Positions 35,036-42,784 of a DNA stretch of 64,000 nucleotides are shown in pieces (position 1 is the stretch's first letter; every line of letters starts with the position of its first letter). The notes under the pieces were generated by a model. That model was not told the origin of the DNA, made no database searches, and saw only the letters and a list, made by a program, of their open reading frames with translations. The position numbers and the translations under genes were made by a program. Source of the stretch: Bacteroidales bacterium (GTDB taxonomy: Bacteria; Bacteroidota; Bacteroidia; Bacteroidales; WCHB1-69); assembly GCA_017454945.1 (NCBI GenBank), contig JAFTCA010000010.1:225619-289618 (forward strand). The letters run 5' to 3'.

Positions 35036-35725
35036 ATGGAAACACATCTTGATGATTTATCAAAATTGTTAATCTCGAAGGGTGAGTTGAAGCAGCAGAT
35101 TTTCCACACCACCTTAGACACGATGCAGATGTTTAAGGAAGCTGCCAAGGAGTTCGAGGAAGAGTTTAACGAAAAATATGGCGAGACTCACGAGAAGATC
35201 AATGTGCATTTCACTCAGAAAAGCCAGTATGAATTCCAGCTTAAATTTGCTGGTGACGTGCTTATCTTTCTGATGCACACCAATATATTTGAGTTTTCAC
35301 GCGACCACGAAGTGATGCGTACTTCCTATATCAAAGAAGATAAGGAACGCTCGTATTGCGGTATGATTATGATTTTCAACTTCTTAGCCGACTCTTTCAA
35401 GTACACCCGCGTGAACGATATCGGCTATTTGATTGGCAGAATTCTGATTAACAAGGATTTACATTATTATATAGATGGCAAAAGAGAACTTTCACAGGTG
35501 TTGAACAACTTTAGTACTAACGAGTTGACGAAAGAATCGGTGAAAGAGATCCTTTACTCGGCAATTCAATATACCATCAATTTCGACCTTTTGGTTCCAG
35601 AATACACGCAAGTGAAGGAGTTGACGGTCAACGATATGATGCAAATTGAGGATCAAGTAATGACCATTAAGACTGGTAAACGCCTGGGATTCAGGTTTGA
35701 ACCAGACCGGCAGGCCAAGGAATAA
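35036..35725 (+). CDS. Conserved-looking cytoplasmic protein of unknown function
   Basis: 229 residues from ATG 35036, which follows the promoter by 18 bases. No signal peptide and no membrane span. The N-terminal 40 residues are helical and acidic (LDDLSKLLISKGELKQQIFHTTLDTMQMFKEAAKEFEEEF). The middle is a mixed alpha/beta domain (QYEFQLKFAGDVLIFLMHTNIFEFSRDHEV, YCGMIMIFNFLADSFKYTRVNDIGYLIGRILINKDLHYYIDGKREL). It looks like a house protein of Bacteroidota, but I cannot name the family. It stands alone between two tRNA genes. Confidence 0.8.
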   Translation: METHLDDLSKLLISKGELKQQIFHTTLDTMQMFKEAAKEFEEEFNEKYGETHEKINVHFTQKSQYEFQLKFAGDVLIFLMHTNIFEFSRDHEVMRTSYIKEDKERSYCGMIMIFNFLADSFKYTRVNDIGYLIGRILINKDLHYYIDGKRELSQVLNNFSTNELTKESVKEILYSAIQYTINFDLLVPEYTQVKELTVNDMMQIEDQVMTIKTGKRLGFRFEPDRQAKE

Positions 35726-35765
35726 AAAATTTGGGACAAACTATTTGTCATGTCGGATTTTTTAT

Positions 35766-35773
35766 TATTTTTG
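35766..35773 (+). promoter_or_regulatory. Candidate tRNA-Glu promoter -7 box
   Basis: TATTTTTG, 17 bases before the first base of tRNA-Glu. Confidence 0.55.
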
Positions 35774-35790
35774 CAGCCGTAAAATTGAGA

Positions 35791-35865
35791 GCCGCATTCG
35801 TCTAGTTGGCCTAGGACGCAAGGTTTTCATCCTTGAAATCGGGGGTTCGAATCCCCCATGCGGTA
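35791..35865 (+). tRNA. tRNA-Glu (anticodon TTC)
   Basis: 75-nt cloverleaf: acceptor GCCGCAT/ATGCGGT with G1-U72, D-arm GTC..GGAC, anticodon loop TTTTCAT on stem CAAGG/CCTTG, T-arm GGGGG TTCGAAT CCCCC. CCA is not encoded. Confidence 0.95.
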
Positions 35866-35871
35866 CTTCCG

Positions 35872-35907
35872 AACCTTTATTATCATTGATAGTAAAGGTT
35901 TTTTTAT
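35872..35907 (+). terminator. Intrinsic terminator of tRNA-Glu
   Basis: Long stem AACCTTTATTATCA / TGATAGTAAAGGTT (one G-U pair) directly followed by a T-run, 6 bases after the tRNA. Confidence 0.85.
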
Positions 35908-35928
35908 TGACCGAATAATGCATTGTAA

Positions 35929-37053
35929 ATGAGCGGCATATATATTCATTTTCCTTTTTGCAAGTCGAAATGCATCTATTGCAATTTCTACTCCGTAGCC
36001 GCTCTGCAGCACAAAGAGGCGTACCTTTCTGCTCTTCTGAAAGAGGTGGAGATGTCGACAGGTTATCTTCCTGATAAGCATGTTGCCACAGTCTATTTCG
36101 GCGGTGGAACACCTTCACTATTAGATGTTTCAGAGGTTGAAACAATTTTAACCGCGCTTTCGCAGCGCTACAATTTGTCAGCTGATGCGGAGATCACTTT
36201 TGAGGCAAACCCAGAGCAGCTGGACAAACAATATGCAAGAGACCTTAAATCTATTGGTATAAACAGGTTAAGTGTTGGTATCCAGTCGTTTTCCGATAAC
36301 CTTTTACAGCTGTTGAAACGTCGTCATACGGCCGCAGAGGCTAAGCAGACTTTGCTTACTGTCTTTGAGGCAGGTTTTGAAAATGTATCGGTCGATTTGA
36401 TTTATGGTATCCCCTATCGCAGTGAAAATCAATGGAATGATGAACTTGCCCTAGCCTTTTCTTTTCCTATAACCCACTTGTCGGCTTATTCGCTGACGGT
36501 GGAGCCCTCCACCCTGTTGGATCGGAAAATCAGGAGCAAACAGTTTTTGCCAATCGACGAGCGCATCGAGGAGGACAATTATAAGCAATTGATTGACAAG
36601 GCTCAATCGTCAGGATTTGTTCATTACGAGATTTCCAATTTTGCGAAAAACGGGTGTTTTTCGCGTCACAACTTTGCCTATTGGGAGGGAGTCCCCTATT
36701 TGGGTCTCGGTCCGTCGGCCCATTCGTTTGACGGGCACTCGCGACAATGGAATCCTGCTGATATTCAGCAATATGTGCAAAATATAGAAGTTGGTCACCG
36801 TGAAGAGGAGAAGGAATTGCTAACCATCGAAATGCAGTTTAACGAATATGTTATGTTGATGCTGCGAACTTTCAAAGGAATTGATATAGAGCATATTAAA
36901 ACGCATTTTGGAGTTCAATATGCCAACCGGACTTTGCAACATTGGTCGCGAGTGCCGGCAACCTATTATTGTCAGCCGGAGGCCAGTCATTATGTACTGA
37001 CGGCAGAGGGCATGCGGTTTGCCGATAAGATTGCAGTGGATTTGTTGGCTTAG
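35929..37053 (+). CDS. hemW: Radical-SAM heme chaperone HemW
   Basis: 374 residues. The radical-SAM cluster motif with the HemW signature, HFPFCKSKCIYCNFYS (CxxxCxxC, about 7-22), is followed by ATVYFGGGTPSLL, FEANPEQLD and RLSVGIQSFSDNLLQLLKRRHTA. The C-terminal HemW domain contains YEISNFAKNGCFSRHNFAYWEGVPYLGLGPSAHSF. The CxxxCxxC plus this C-terminal region separate it from HemN coproporphyrinogen dehydrogenase. Heme delivery to respiratory enzymes is the likely role. It overlaps the convergent molybdopterin-domain gene by 4 bases. Confidence 0.93.
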   Translation: MSGIYIHFPFCKSKCIYCNFYSVAALQHKEAYLSALLKEVEMSTGYLPDKHVATVYFGGGTPSLLDVSEVETILTALSQRYNLSADAEITFEANPEQLDKQYARDLKSIGINRLSVGIQSFSDNLLQLLKRRHTAAEAKQTLLTVFEAGFENVSVDLIYGIPYRSENQWNDELALAFSFPITHLSAYSLTVEPSTLLDRKIRSKQFLPIDERIEEDNYKQLIDKAQSSGFVHYEISNFAKNGCFSRHNFAYWEGVPYLGLGPSAHSFDGHSRQWNPADIQQYVQNIEVGHREEEKELLTIEMQFNEYVMLMLRTFKGIDIEHIKTHFGVQYANRTLQHWSRVPATYYCQPEASHYVLTAEGMRFADKIAVDLLA

Positions 37054-38327
37054 AACTTGAAGAAGTGGCGTTGTGCGCTGCGACAGCCCGTTTTGAAGAA
37101 GGAGACATATTCCAAGAATACATCCGTTGGGGAGGTTGGCTTTTCAAGTCCAAACAGGTGACATAATTCTGCAATTTGTTCAAAATTAGTCATTTCCACT
37201 TCACACGCTTTGTTTTTTTTCATGGTAAAAGCCATTCTGGTGCTGTCGGTATAGCTGGCGTTTTCTTCTCCGGGTAGGGTGGCTGGCAAAATCAGGTCGG
37301 CCACTTCTGCAGTTTCGTTGAGTTCATCCGTCTGAAGTACAACGAAGGATTCTTTTAATGCTTTCTCTATCAGTTGTTTGTTGCTGAAAGTAGCCAATGG
37401 GTTTTCTTGAAAAATGAGGCAGGTTTTAAAGTGGCCATCGAGCAGTTGTTGTTGCATATCCACGGGTTGGTGGGCGGGCTCACAACCATATAATTGTTTG
37501 GCAATCTGTATATTATCTTTATCAAAAGCATCTCCTCCCACATTCAGGTTCGGAAAGATTCCCATGTCGAAAAGTCCCTGTGAGTTGATATTTTCTTTAA
37601 TGCCCAGCAAACCGGAAGATTGTTGTGCCTGAATGCCCGTCAGTAAGGCCAGATTATTCAATTCCTTAATGGTTTCTACCGAAGTGTTAGGCTCGAAATA
37701 GATGATGACGGGGCAGGGGGCATTGAGGAATTTTTGCACAAAATCTTTCAGCTTTTCTTCTTCTATATGAGCTTGTTGCATTAAAATGCTAAGCTCGTAG
37801 GGCAGGAGAGAGGAGAGATAGGGTTCCAGATTTTTGGCCAGCCGTTCAACAAAAATGCCGCGCGTAAGCTGGTGTCGTACAATATAGAGATTGACGGCCT
37901 TGAAAAATGCGCAAAAATCTTGTATATCAGCTTGTTCGGACAAATAAACAGTTTCAATGCCATTCTCTGCCAGCAGTTGGTTGATAAGTTGCAGTTGCGG
38001 GTGTGTGGCGTTGCGCTCAAAACCGAGGCAAAAGCTGTGGGTGGTTCCTGCCAGTTCGGCCAGCGGCACAATATCGTTCTTGTCGAAGCAGAAGGCACCG
38101 GGTCTTTCCAAGTATTCGAACGAGGCTAAAGCGTTGGTTTTAATGCCAATGCGCGCCCATTTTTGAATCAGGTAAAGCTCCTCGTTCGACATTTTTCCAC
38201 CTGCAAAAACAGCCGTCTCTTCGGGTTTGTGTTGTTGGATGTGGGAGCGAATTTGTTGGAAAGCCTCGTCAAAAGTTATTTTAACAAACTGATTGCCAGT
38301 CTTTTGAAGTGGGGTAAGAATTCTCAT
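37050..38327 (-). CDS. Orphan molybdopterin-oxidoreductase domain protein without Fe-S N-terminus
   Basis: 425 residues. The start, RILTPLQKTGNQFVKITFDEAFQQI, corresponds to the point in formate dehydrogenase, nitrate reductase or NuoG catalytic chains just after the N-terminal 4Fe-4S region, and the later ADLILPATLPGEENASYTDSTR matches the conserved block near the end of the molybdopterin domain. The Cys ligands of the cluster are absent, the Cys/SeCys ligand region is not recognisable and the C-terminal molydop-binding domain is missing (families are 650-900 residues). There is no stop-interrupted remnant upstream; the GldA-like gene ends 9 bases before it. It may be a non-catalytic scaffold or a decayed gene. 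Confidence 0.75.
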   Translation of the reverse strand: MRILTPLQKTGNQFVKITFDEAFQQIRSHIQQHKPEETAVFAGGKMSNEELYLIQKWARIGIKTNALASFEYLERPGAFCFDKNDIVPLAELAGTTHSFCLGFERNATHPQLQLINQLLAENGIETVYLSEQADIQDFCAFFKAVNLYIVRHQLTRGIFVERLAKNLEPYLSSLLPYELSILMQQAHIEEEKLKDFVQKFLNAPCPVIIYFEPNTSVETIKELNNLALLTGIQAQQSSGLLGIKENINSQGLFDMGIFPNLNVGGDAFDKDNIQIAKQLYGCEPAHQPVDMQQQLLDGHFKTCLIFQENPLATFSNKQLIEKALKESFVVLQTDELNETAEVADLILPATLPGEENASYTDSTRMAFTMKKNKACEVEMTNFEQIAELCHLFGLEKPTSPTDVFLEYVSFFKTGCRSAQRHFFKF

Positions 38328-38336
38328 GCCTACGCC

Positions 38337-39041
38337 TTATTTTTGGGTTAGTTCGTGGAATAAGTTTTCCAGACTCGCGCTGTCGCGGGGCAGTTTGTCG
38401 ATGGTGGTGTCGGCTACAATGTTGCCATGGTTGATGATGATGACGCGGTCGCAAACGGCCTCCACTTCTTGCATGATATGGGTGGAGAGGAGGACGGTTT
38501 TGTTCTTGCCGTATTGCTTGATCAGGTTGCGGATTTCCACTAACTGGTTGGGGTCCAGTCCTGTAGTGGGCTCATCGAGAATCAGCACCTCAGGGTTGTG
38601 GATAATGGCTTGGGCGATGCCCACACGCTGTTTGTAGCCGCGCGAGAGGGCTCCTATTTTCTTATGCTGTTCCAGTTCCAATCCCGTCATTTTAATGACG
38701 CGGTCCACTTCTGCGCCCACATTTTTCAAATGGTGTACGCCTGCTATAAACTCCAGAAACTCACGCACATACATGTCGTAATAGAGCGGATTGGCTTCCG
38801 ACAGATAGCCCACTTTCTTACGCAGTTCGAGCGAGTCGTTCCAGATGTCGAGTCCGCAAACGGATACGTCGCCGCTGGTTGGAGGGAGGAAGCAGGTAAT
38901 GATTTTCATCATGGTGGATTTGCCGGCGCCGTTGGGGCCTAGAAAACCGACCACTTCGCCCTTTTTGATCTCAAAGCTGACATTGTTGAGGGCGTATTGT
39001 TTACCGTAGATTTTGGTTACGTTTTTGACTACTATAGACAT
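38337..39041 (-). CDS. gldA: ABC transporter ATP-binding protein, GldA-like
   Basis: 234 residues from ATG 39041. Walker A GFLGPNGAGKST (about 35-46), Q-loop about 80, signature LSRGYKQRVGIAQAI, Walker B VLILDEPTTGLDPNQ and switch LLSTHIMQE are all present, so it is an active ATPase. Sequence style matches GldA of Bacteroidota gliding/secretion ABC transporters, but the permease partners gldF/gldG are not adjacent; it is followed by the orphan molybdopterin-domain gene. A complete TTG-N19-TATCTTTG promoter precedes it. Confidence 0.82.
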   Translation of the reverse strand: MSIVVKNVTKIYGKQYALNNVSFEIKKGEVVGFLGPNGAGKSTMMKIITCFLPPTSGDVSVCGLDIWNDSLELRKKVGYLSEANPLYYDMYVREFLEFIAGVHHLKNVGAEVDRVIKMTGLELEQHKKIGALSRGYKQRVGIAQAIIHNPEVLILDEPTTGLDPNQLVEIRNLIKQYGKNKTVLLSTHIMQEVEAVCDRVIIINHGNIVADTTIDKLPRDSASLENLFHELTQK

Positions 39042-39062
39042 GTTTCGTGCAATTGGAACGCA

Positions 39063-39092
39063 AAGATACAAAACAATTCATAATGCACAATT
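39063..39092 (-). promoter_or_regulatory. Complete Bacteroidota-type promoter of the gldA-like gene
   Basis: On the minus strand TTG (39090-39092), exactly 19 bases, then TATCTTTG (39063-39070), 21 bases before the ATG. The spacer and -33 element lie within a heptamer repeat array. Confidence 0.7.
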
Positions 39093-39111
39093 CACAATGC
39101 ATAATTAATGT
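39077..39111. repeat. Heptamer tandem repeat, unit AATTCAC/AATGCAT (5 copies)
   Basis: Five 7-base units all beginning AAT (AATTCAT, AATGCAC, AATTCAC, AATGCAT, AATTAAT). It overlaps the upstream part of the gldA promoter. Confidence 0.9.
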
Positions 39112-39128
39112 TTAGTGCTTCTACAAGG

Positions 39129-39710
39129 TTATTGGCAGCGGCTTTTGAGGAACTCCATCAGCTTTTGCATGGCGCGGCCGCGGTGGCTGATGGCGTTCTT
39201 TTCCTCTTCGCTCAGTTCGGCGAAGGTGAGGGGAGAGGAGAGGGGTCGGAACACGGGGTCGTAGCCGAAGCCGCTGGTGCCTTTACTTTCGGAGATGATT
39301 TCACCGTCCACGCGACCTTCGAAAAGATACTCCTGACCGTCTAATATCAAGGCAATGACGGTTTTGAAGCACGCCTCGCGCTGAGTCATGCCTTCCATCT
39401 CACGCAGCACCTTTTGCACATTGTCTTGGTAGGTGCAGTGTTCGCCGGCATAGCGGGCCGAATAGACTCCCGGGCGGCCGTTGAGGGCGGCGATTTCGAG
39501 TCCCGTGTCATCGGCAAAGCAGTCGGTGTGGAAACGCTCGAACACGTAGCGGGCTTTCTGCAGCGCGTTGCCTTGCAGCGTGTCGGCGGTTTCGGGAATC
39601 TCTTCGTGAAAGTCCAGGTCGGTGAGTCCTACAATATGAAAACAGGCACCTGCGATTGCACGTGCCTCTTCCAGTTTGTGTTTGTTGTGTGTGGCAAATA
39701 TCAATTTCAT
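39129..39710 (-). CDS. rdgB: Non-canonical purine NTP pyrophosphatase (RdgB/HAM1)
   Basis: 193 residues from ATG 39710. It hydrolyses ITP, XTP and dITP to keep deaminated purines out of nucleic acids. Motifs: FATHNKHKLEEA (N-terminal (S/T)xNxxK), FADDTGLEIAALNGRPGVYSARYAGE, GFGYDPVFRP and ISHRGRAMQKL, each typical of the Ham1 fold. It is transcribed in the same direction as rpmF, 68 bases after it. Confidence 0.96.
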   Translation of the reverse strand: MKLIFATHNKHKLEEARAIAGACFHIVGLTDLDFHEEIPETADTLQGNALQKARYVFERFHTDCFADDTGLEIAALNGRPGVYSARYAGEHCTYQDNVQKVLREMEGMTQREACFKTVIALILDGQEYLFEGRVDGEIISESKGTSGFGYDPVFRPLSSPLTFAELSEEEKNAISHRGRAMQKLMEFLKSRCQ

Positions 39711-39778
39711 ACCCAACAAAATAAGAAAAGAGATGACACGCAGCGCGCATCATCCTTTTATGAGGTTATAAGTTGCGA

Positions 39779-39967
39779 TTATTGAGCGTCGCCACTAACT
39801 TCAATAGCCTGTTTGCCGCGGTAGTAGCCGCATTCAGGACAAATTCTGTGAGTCAGAATGGTGGCACCGCAGTGGCTGCAGGTAGTCAGCTGGGGAGCGG
39901 TGATAAAATCGTGAGATCTTCTCTTATCTCTTCTTATAGCTGAGTGTCTTCTTTTGGGATTCGGCAT
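39779..39967 (-). CDS. rpmF: 50S ribosomal protein L32
   Basis: 62 residues. Begins MPNPKRRHSAIRRDKRRSHD, the basic rRNA-binding tail, then a zinc ribbon with CSHCG and CPECG (four Cys, the zinc-binding C+ form). Short acidic end. It is paired with yceD upstream (18-base gap), the usual bacterial arrangement; plsX and fabH, its common downstream partners, are absent. Confidence 0.97.
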   Translation of the reverse strand: MPNPKRRHSAIRRDKRRSHDFITAPQLTTCSHCGATILTHRICPECGYYRGKQAIEVSGDAQ

Positions 39968-39985
39968 GATTATTATGTTTTAAAG

Positions 39986-40522
39986 TTAATCTAATTTTAT
40001 GTTTTTCAGAGCTTCCCAGCGAGGATCCGTTTCGGGTTTCTTGTTGGAAAGATCTTCCAGTATTTTTATCATTTCAGGGTTACAGGAGGGCTTACCATCG
40101 ATGTCGGGATGAATAATCTGCTGAGGCAGAGCCAGCAGGATGGATTCGTAGATGAAGTGGAACAAATCCAGTTCGCTGTCGTTTTCGTTAATCATCCAGA
40201 TGTCATCGTCCTCGGTGGAAGTCTTCTCTTCGGTGGGCACCAGGTTGACAACCAGATGCTCGTCAAAGTCGAGAGGCAGCTCCACAGGGTCGAGACAACG
40301 GTCACATGGAGCGGTGACTTTTCCGTTGAAATGGAACTTCAGGTCCATCATTTTCTCACTTTTTTCCATTTCAATCTGCACCTTTATCTCCCCGTCCTGT
40401 AACTGCGTGAGTTCTGAAATTTCAAAGAACGCTTTGTCGCAAGTCATTGAAAATGTATGATTTCCAATTTCTAAGCCGGCAATTCTCAGTTGATATTCCT
40501 TCTTTTTATCCTCAGGTTTCAC
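39986..40522 (-). CDS. yceD: YceD/DUF177 family protein
   Basis: 178 residues. The family core is PCDRCLDPVELPLDFDEHLVVNLV (CxxC, about 93-96), followed by the acidic stretch TEEKTSTEDDDIWMINENDSELDLFHFIYESILLALPQQI and the end SNKKPETDPRWEALKNIKLD. YceD proteins are encoded next to rpmF and are linked to 23S rRNA accumulation; the molecular role is not settled. It has its own TATATTTG promoter, likely shared with rpmF. Confidence 0.9.
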   Translation of the reverse strand: MKPEDKKKEYQLRIAGLEIGNHTFSMTCDKAFFEISELTQLQDGEIKVQIEMEKSEKMMDLKFHFNGKVTAPCDRCLDPVELPLDFDEHLVVNLVPTEEKTSTEDDDIWMINENDSELDLFHFIYESILLALPQQIIHPDIDGKPSCNPEMIKILEDLSNKKPETDPRWEALKNIKLD

Positions 40523-40540
40523 TTTTGTTTTTTAGGGCTG

Positions 40541-40548
40541 CAAATATA
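40541..40548 (-). promoter_or_regulatory. Candidate yceD-rpmF promoter -7 box
   Basis: TATATTTG on the minus strand, 18 bases before the yceD ATG. Confidence 0.55.
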
Positions 40549-40643
40549 ATGTTTTTTTCATTAATATCATTATTTTCAAAATATTATTTTGATGTTATAG
40601 ATTCAAAAAACAAAGAACAAAAAAGTTTTTAGTTGTTAGTAAT

Positions 40644-40671
40644 TTTTCACTTCTCACTGTTCACTACTCTC
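40644..40671. repeat. Heptamer tandem repeat, unit TTxTCAC (4 copies)
   Basis: TTTTCAC, TTCTCAC, TGTTCAC, TACTCTC in register, preceded by TTAGTTGTTAG. On the other strand it is the same module as the GTGAGAA units at 50383-50503. Confidence 0.85.
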
Positions 40672-40710
40672 TTCAACAAATCAACATTTTCATAACTTAA
40701 TAATTCTTCG

Positions 40711-40718
40711 TATTTTTG
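40711..40718 (+). promoter_or_regulatory. Candidate uxaC promoter -7 box
   Basis: TATTTTTG, 53 bases before the uxaC ATG. The predicted leader contains the heptamer array at 40732-40759. Confidence 0.5.
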
Positions 40719-40731
40719 TAATTACCATTTT

Positions 40732-40759
40732 GAATTTTGAACTTTGAATTCTGAATTTA
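40732..40759 (+). repeat. Heptamer tandem repeat in the uxaC leader, unit GAATTTT (4 copies)
   Basis: GAATTTT, GAACTTT, GAATTCT, GAATTTA, nearly the same order as the array at 3393-3420, ending 12 bases before the uxaC start codon. Confidence 0.9.
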
Positions 40760-40771
40760 ACATTCCGCCTT

Positions 40772-42190
40772 ATGACACAGATAGTTAACACCATTGTGCA
40801 TCCTGATTTTCTGTTGCAGAACGCCACTGGGCGCGACCTTTTTCATCGCTATGCCGAAAATATGCCCATCTTCGATTACCATTGCCATCTGCCGGCCGAG
40901 GAAATTTACGAAGACCGCAAATTTGCCAATCTGACTCAAATCTGGCTGGCTGGCGACCATTACAAATGGCGCTTGATGCGTGCCAATGGTGTTCCAGAGG
41001 ATTATATTACGGGCAATGCGTCTGACTATGAGAAATTTATGAAATGGGCGGAGACCATTCCAGCAGCGCTGCGCAATCCCATCTACCATTGGACGCACCT
41101 CGAACTGAAGTTTCCCTTCGGCTGCAAGGAGTTGCTCAATCCTTCGACCGCCGAAAAAATCTATCGGCAGACCGAAGAGCAGTTGCAACAGGATGATTTC
41201 AGTGTGCGCGGACTGATGCGGAAATTCAATGTGAAGACCGCCTGCACCACCGACGACCCTGCCGACTCGCTCGAATTCCACGACAAGATTAAAGAATCAG
41301 GTTTTGAAATCACCGTCTCTATGGCTTTCCGTCCTGATAAGGCAATGAATTTCAGCGATGTAGCTAAAATTAACACCTATATTGACAAGCTGGCGGCTGT
41401 GCAGAATGTGGGCATTGCCGATTACCAAACCTATTGCGATGTGCTCTATGCCCGCCATCAGTACTTCCACGACCATGGTTGCCGTCTGTCGGACCACGGC
41501 CTTGAGTTCCCGTTCCCCATACAGGTTTATTCGGAAGAACATGTAGCTCAGGTGTTTACAAAAGCGCGTATGGGCAAAGAGCTGACCACTGAAGAGCAAA
41601 CGCAAATTATGGCCAACTTGCTCTTTAAGTTCGCTTGCTGGAACTACGAGAAGGGTTGGGTACAGCAGTTCCATGTGGGTGCGTTGCGTGGCGTGAACAA
41701 ACGCAAACTGGCGCAGATAGGCGCCGACTGCGGTGTGGACTCTATTCACGATTTTTCGTACGCCCGCTCGATGGGGCTGTTCCTCAATAGATTGGAAGAG
41801 AATGGCACGCTCACCAAAACCGTGCTCTACAATCTCAATCCACGCGACAATGCTGTACTGGCCACCATGATTGGCAACTTCCAGGATGGCAAGATTGCCG
41901 GCAAGATGCAGTATGGCCCCGCTTGGTGGTTCTTGGACAACAAGGACGGCATGGAGCAGCAGATGAACATTCTGTCGGCACAGGGCTTGCTGAGCCGCTT
42001 TATCGGCATGACCACCGACTCGCGCAGTTTCCTGTCGTATTCGCGGCACGACTATTTCCGCCGCATCCTTTGCAACCTGTTGGGCAAGGATGTTGAAAGC
42101 GGCGAGATTCCTTACGACGAGGAATTATTGAAAAATATGATTGAAGGCATTTGCTATAACAATGCCGCACAGTACTTTACGATGAAATAA
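40772..42190 (+). CDS. uxaC: Glucuronate isomerase (uronate isomerase)
   Basis: 472 residues, normal length. It converts D-glucuronate to D-fructuronate (or galacturonate to tagaturonate), the first step of hexuronate use. The amidohydrolase-fold metal motif FDYHCHLPAEEIYED (about 30-44) is followed by the family blocks DHYKWRLMRANGV, TTDDPADSLEFH, FRPDKA and GMTTDSRSFLSYSRHDYFRRIL. No uxaB, uxuA or kdgK is seen next to it. Its transcript would carry a heptamer array in the leader and end at a TTCGACAGGCTCAG-type hairpin. Confidence 0.97.
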   Translation: MTQIVNTIVHPDFLLQNATGRDLFHRYAENMPIFDYHCHLPAEEIYEDRKFANLTQIWLAGDHYKWRLMRANGVPEDYITGNASDYEKFMKWAETIPAALRNPIYHWTHLELKFPFGCKELLNPSTAEKIYRQTEEQLQQDDFSVRGLMRKFNVKTACTTDDPADSLEFHDKIKESGFEITVSMAFRPDKAMNFSDVAKINTYIDKLAAVQNVGIADYQTYCDVLYARHQYFHDHGCRLSDHGLEFPFPIQVYSEEHVAQVFTKARMGKELTTEEQTQIMANLLFKFACWNYEKGWVQQFHVGALRGVNKRKLAQIGADCGVDSIHDFSYARSMGLFLNRLEENGTLTKTVLYNLNPRDNAVLATMIGNFQDGKIAGKMQYGPAWWFLDNKDGMEQQMNILSAQGLLSRFIGMTTDSRSFLSYSRHDYFRRILCNLLGKDVESGEIPYDEELLKNMIEGICYNNAAQYFTMK

Positions 42191-42197
42191 CATGGAC

Positions 42198-42222
42198 GGT
42201 GCCTTCGACAGGCTCAGGCACC
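42198..42222. repeat. GGTGCCT..AGGCACC hairpin with TTCGACAGGCTCA core
   Basis: 7-bp stem and 11-base loop just after the uxaC stop, between convergent genes. The core CTTCGACAGGCTCAG is a repeat I recognise from intergenic DNA of many bacteria. It may double as a terminator, though no T-run follows. Confidence 0.7.
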
Positions 42223-42224
42223 TG

Positions 42225-42773
42225 TTAATACACTGATTTTTGAGGAATGGCGTAGCGGTAGAATGCACGTCCTACTGTCTCGCCAACGGCTTGTAAAGCA
42301 TCTCCAATTAGGCGCAAATGAGTGCCGAAAATGCCATTCCTTTCCTCAACTTGTTTGGAAAACAGGGTTATTCCATTCTGGTCGGTAATGGATACAATGG
42401 CTTTAATATGTGTTTTATGTTTGGAAAACAGACAAGTGGTAACTTGTAAAACTTTTACATGCAAGGTGTACGGATATTTTTGCATGGGGGAAATACGGTG
42501 AGGTGTGTTTCCTTGGAAGGCCTGTTGGTTGAAAGCGGTCATAAAGCGGTAACTGATGTCTTCGAGGCCTTCTTCCCAACGTGACTCATGTGCTATGAAA
42601 ATCTCTACTTCTTGTGCATTGATTGTCGCATTGGAGAAATCTATATCGTAGCTAAGAGCTTCTTCATTGGCAAATTGCGATAATGCTGACCAACTTTGAT
42701 ACGTATCAACATTTTGGGCTGTTGCATAATTTATTGTAATACAACAAAATACAAGAAGTATTAACCGTTTCAT
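42225..42773 (-). CDS. Exported protein of unknown function
   Basis: 182 residues from ATG 42773, giving signal peptide MKRLILLVFCCITINYATAQ. The mature protein has an alpha/beta pattern (VEIFIAHESRWEEGLEDISYRFMTAFNQQAF, YPYTLHVKVLQVTTCLFSKHKTHIKAIVSI, LRLIGDALQAVGETVGRAFYRY). I do not recognise the family; the layout vaguely recalls periplasmic proteins of the Lpp/CsgG-assist type, without firm support. It starts 11 bases after the der stop and is probably co-transcribed. The longer frame overlaps der and is unlikely. Confidence 0.72.
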   Translation of the reverse strand: MKRLILLVFCCITINYATAQNVDTYQSWSALSQFANEEALSYDIDFSNATINAQEVEIFIAHESRWEEGLEDISYRFMTAFNQQAFQGNTPHRISPMQKYPYTLHVKVLQVTTCLFSKHKTHIKAIVSITDQNGITLFSKQVEERNGIFGTHLRLIGDALQAVGETVGRAFYRYAIPQKSVY

Positions 42774-42784
42774 AACTTTATAAT

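Noticed and set aside
35791..35865. G1-U72 acceptor pair in tRNA-Glu (and tRNA-Arg) as an anomaly
   Set aside because: I recall the same wobble in Bacteroides tRNA-Glu, so it is probably ordinary for the phylum.
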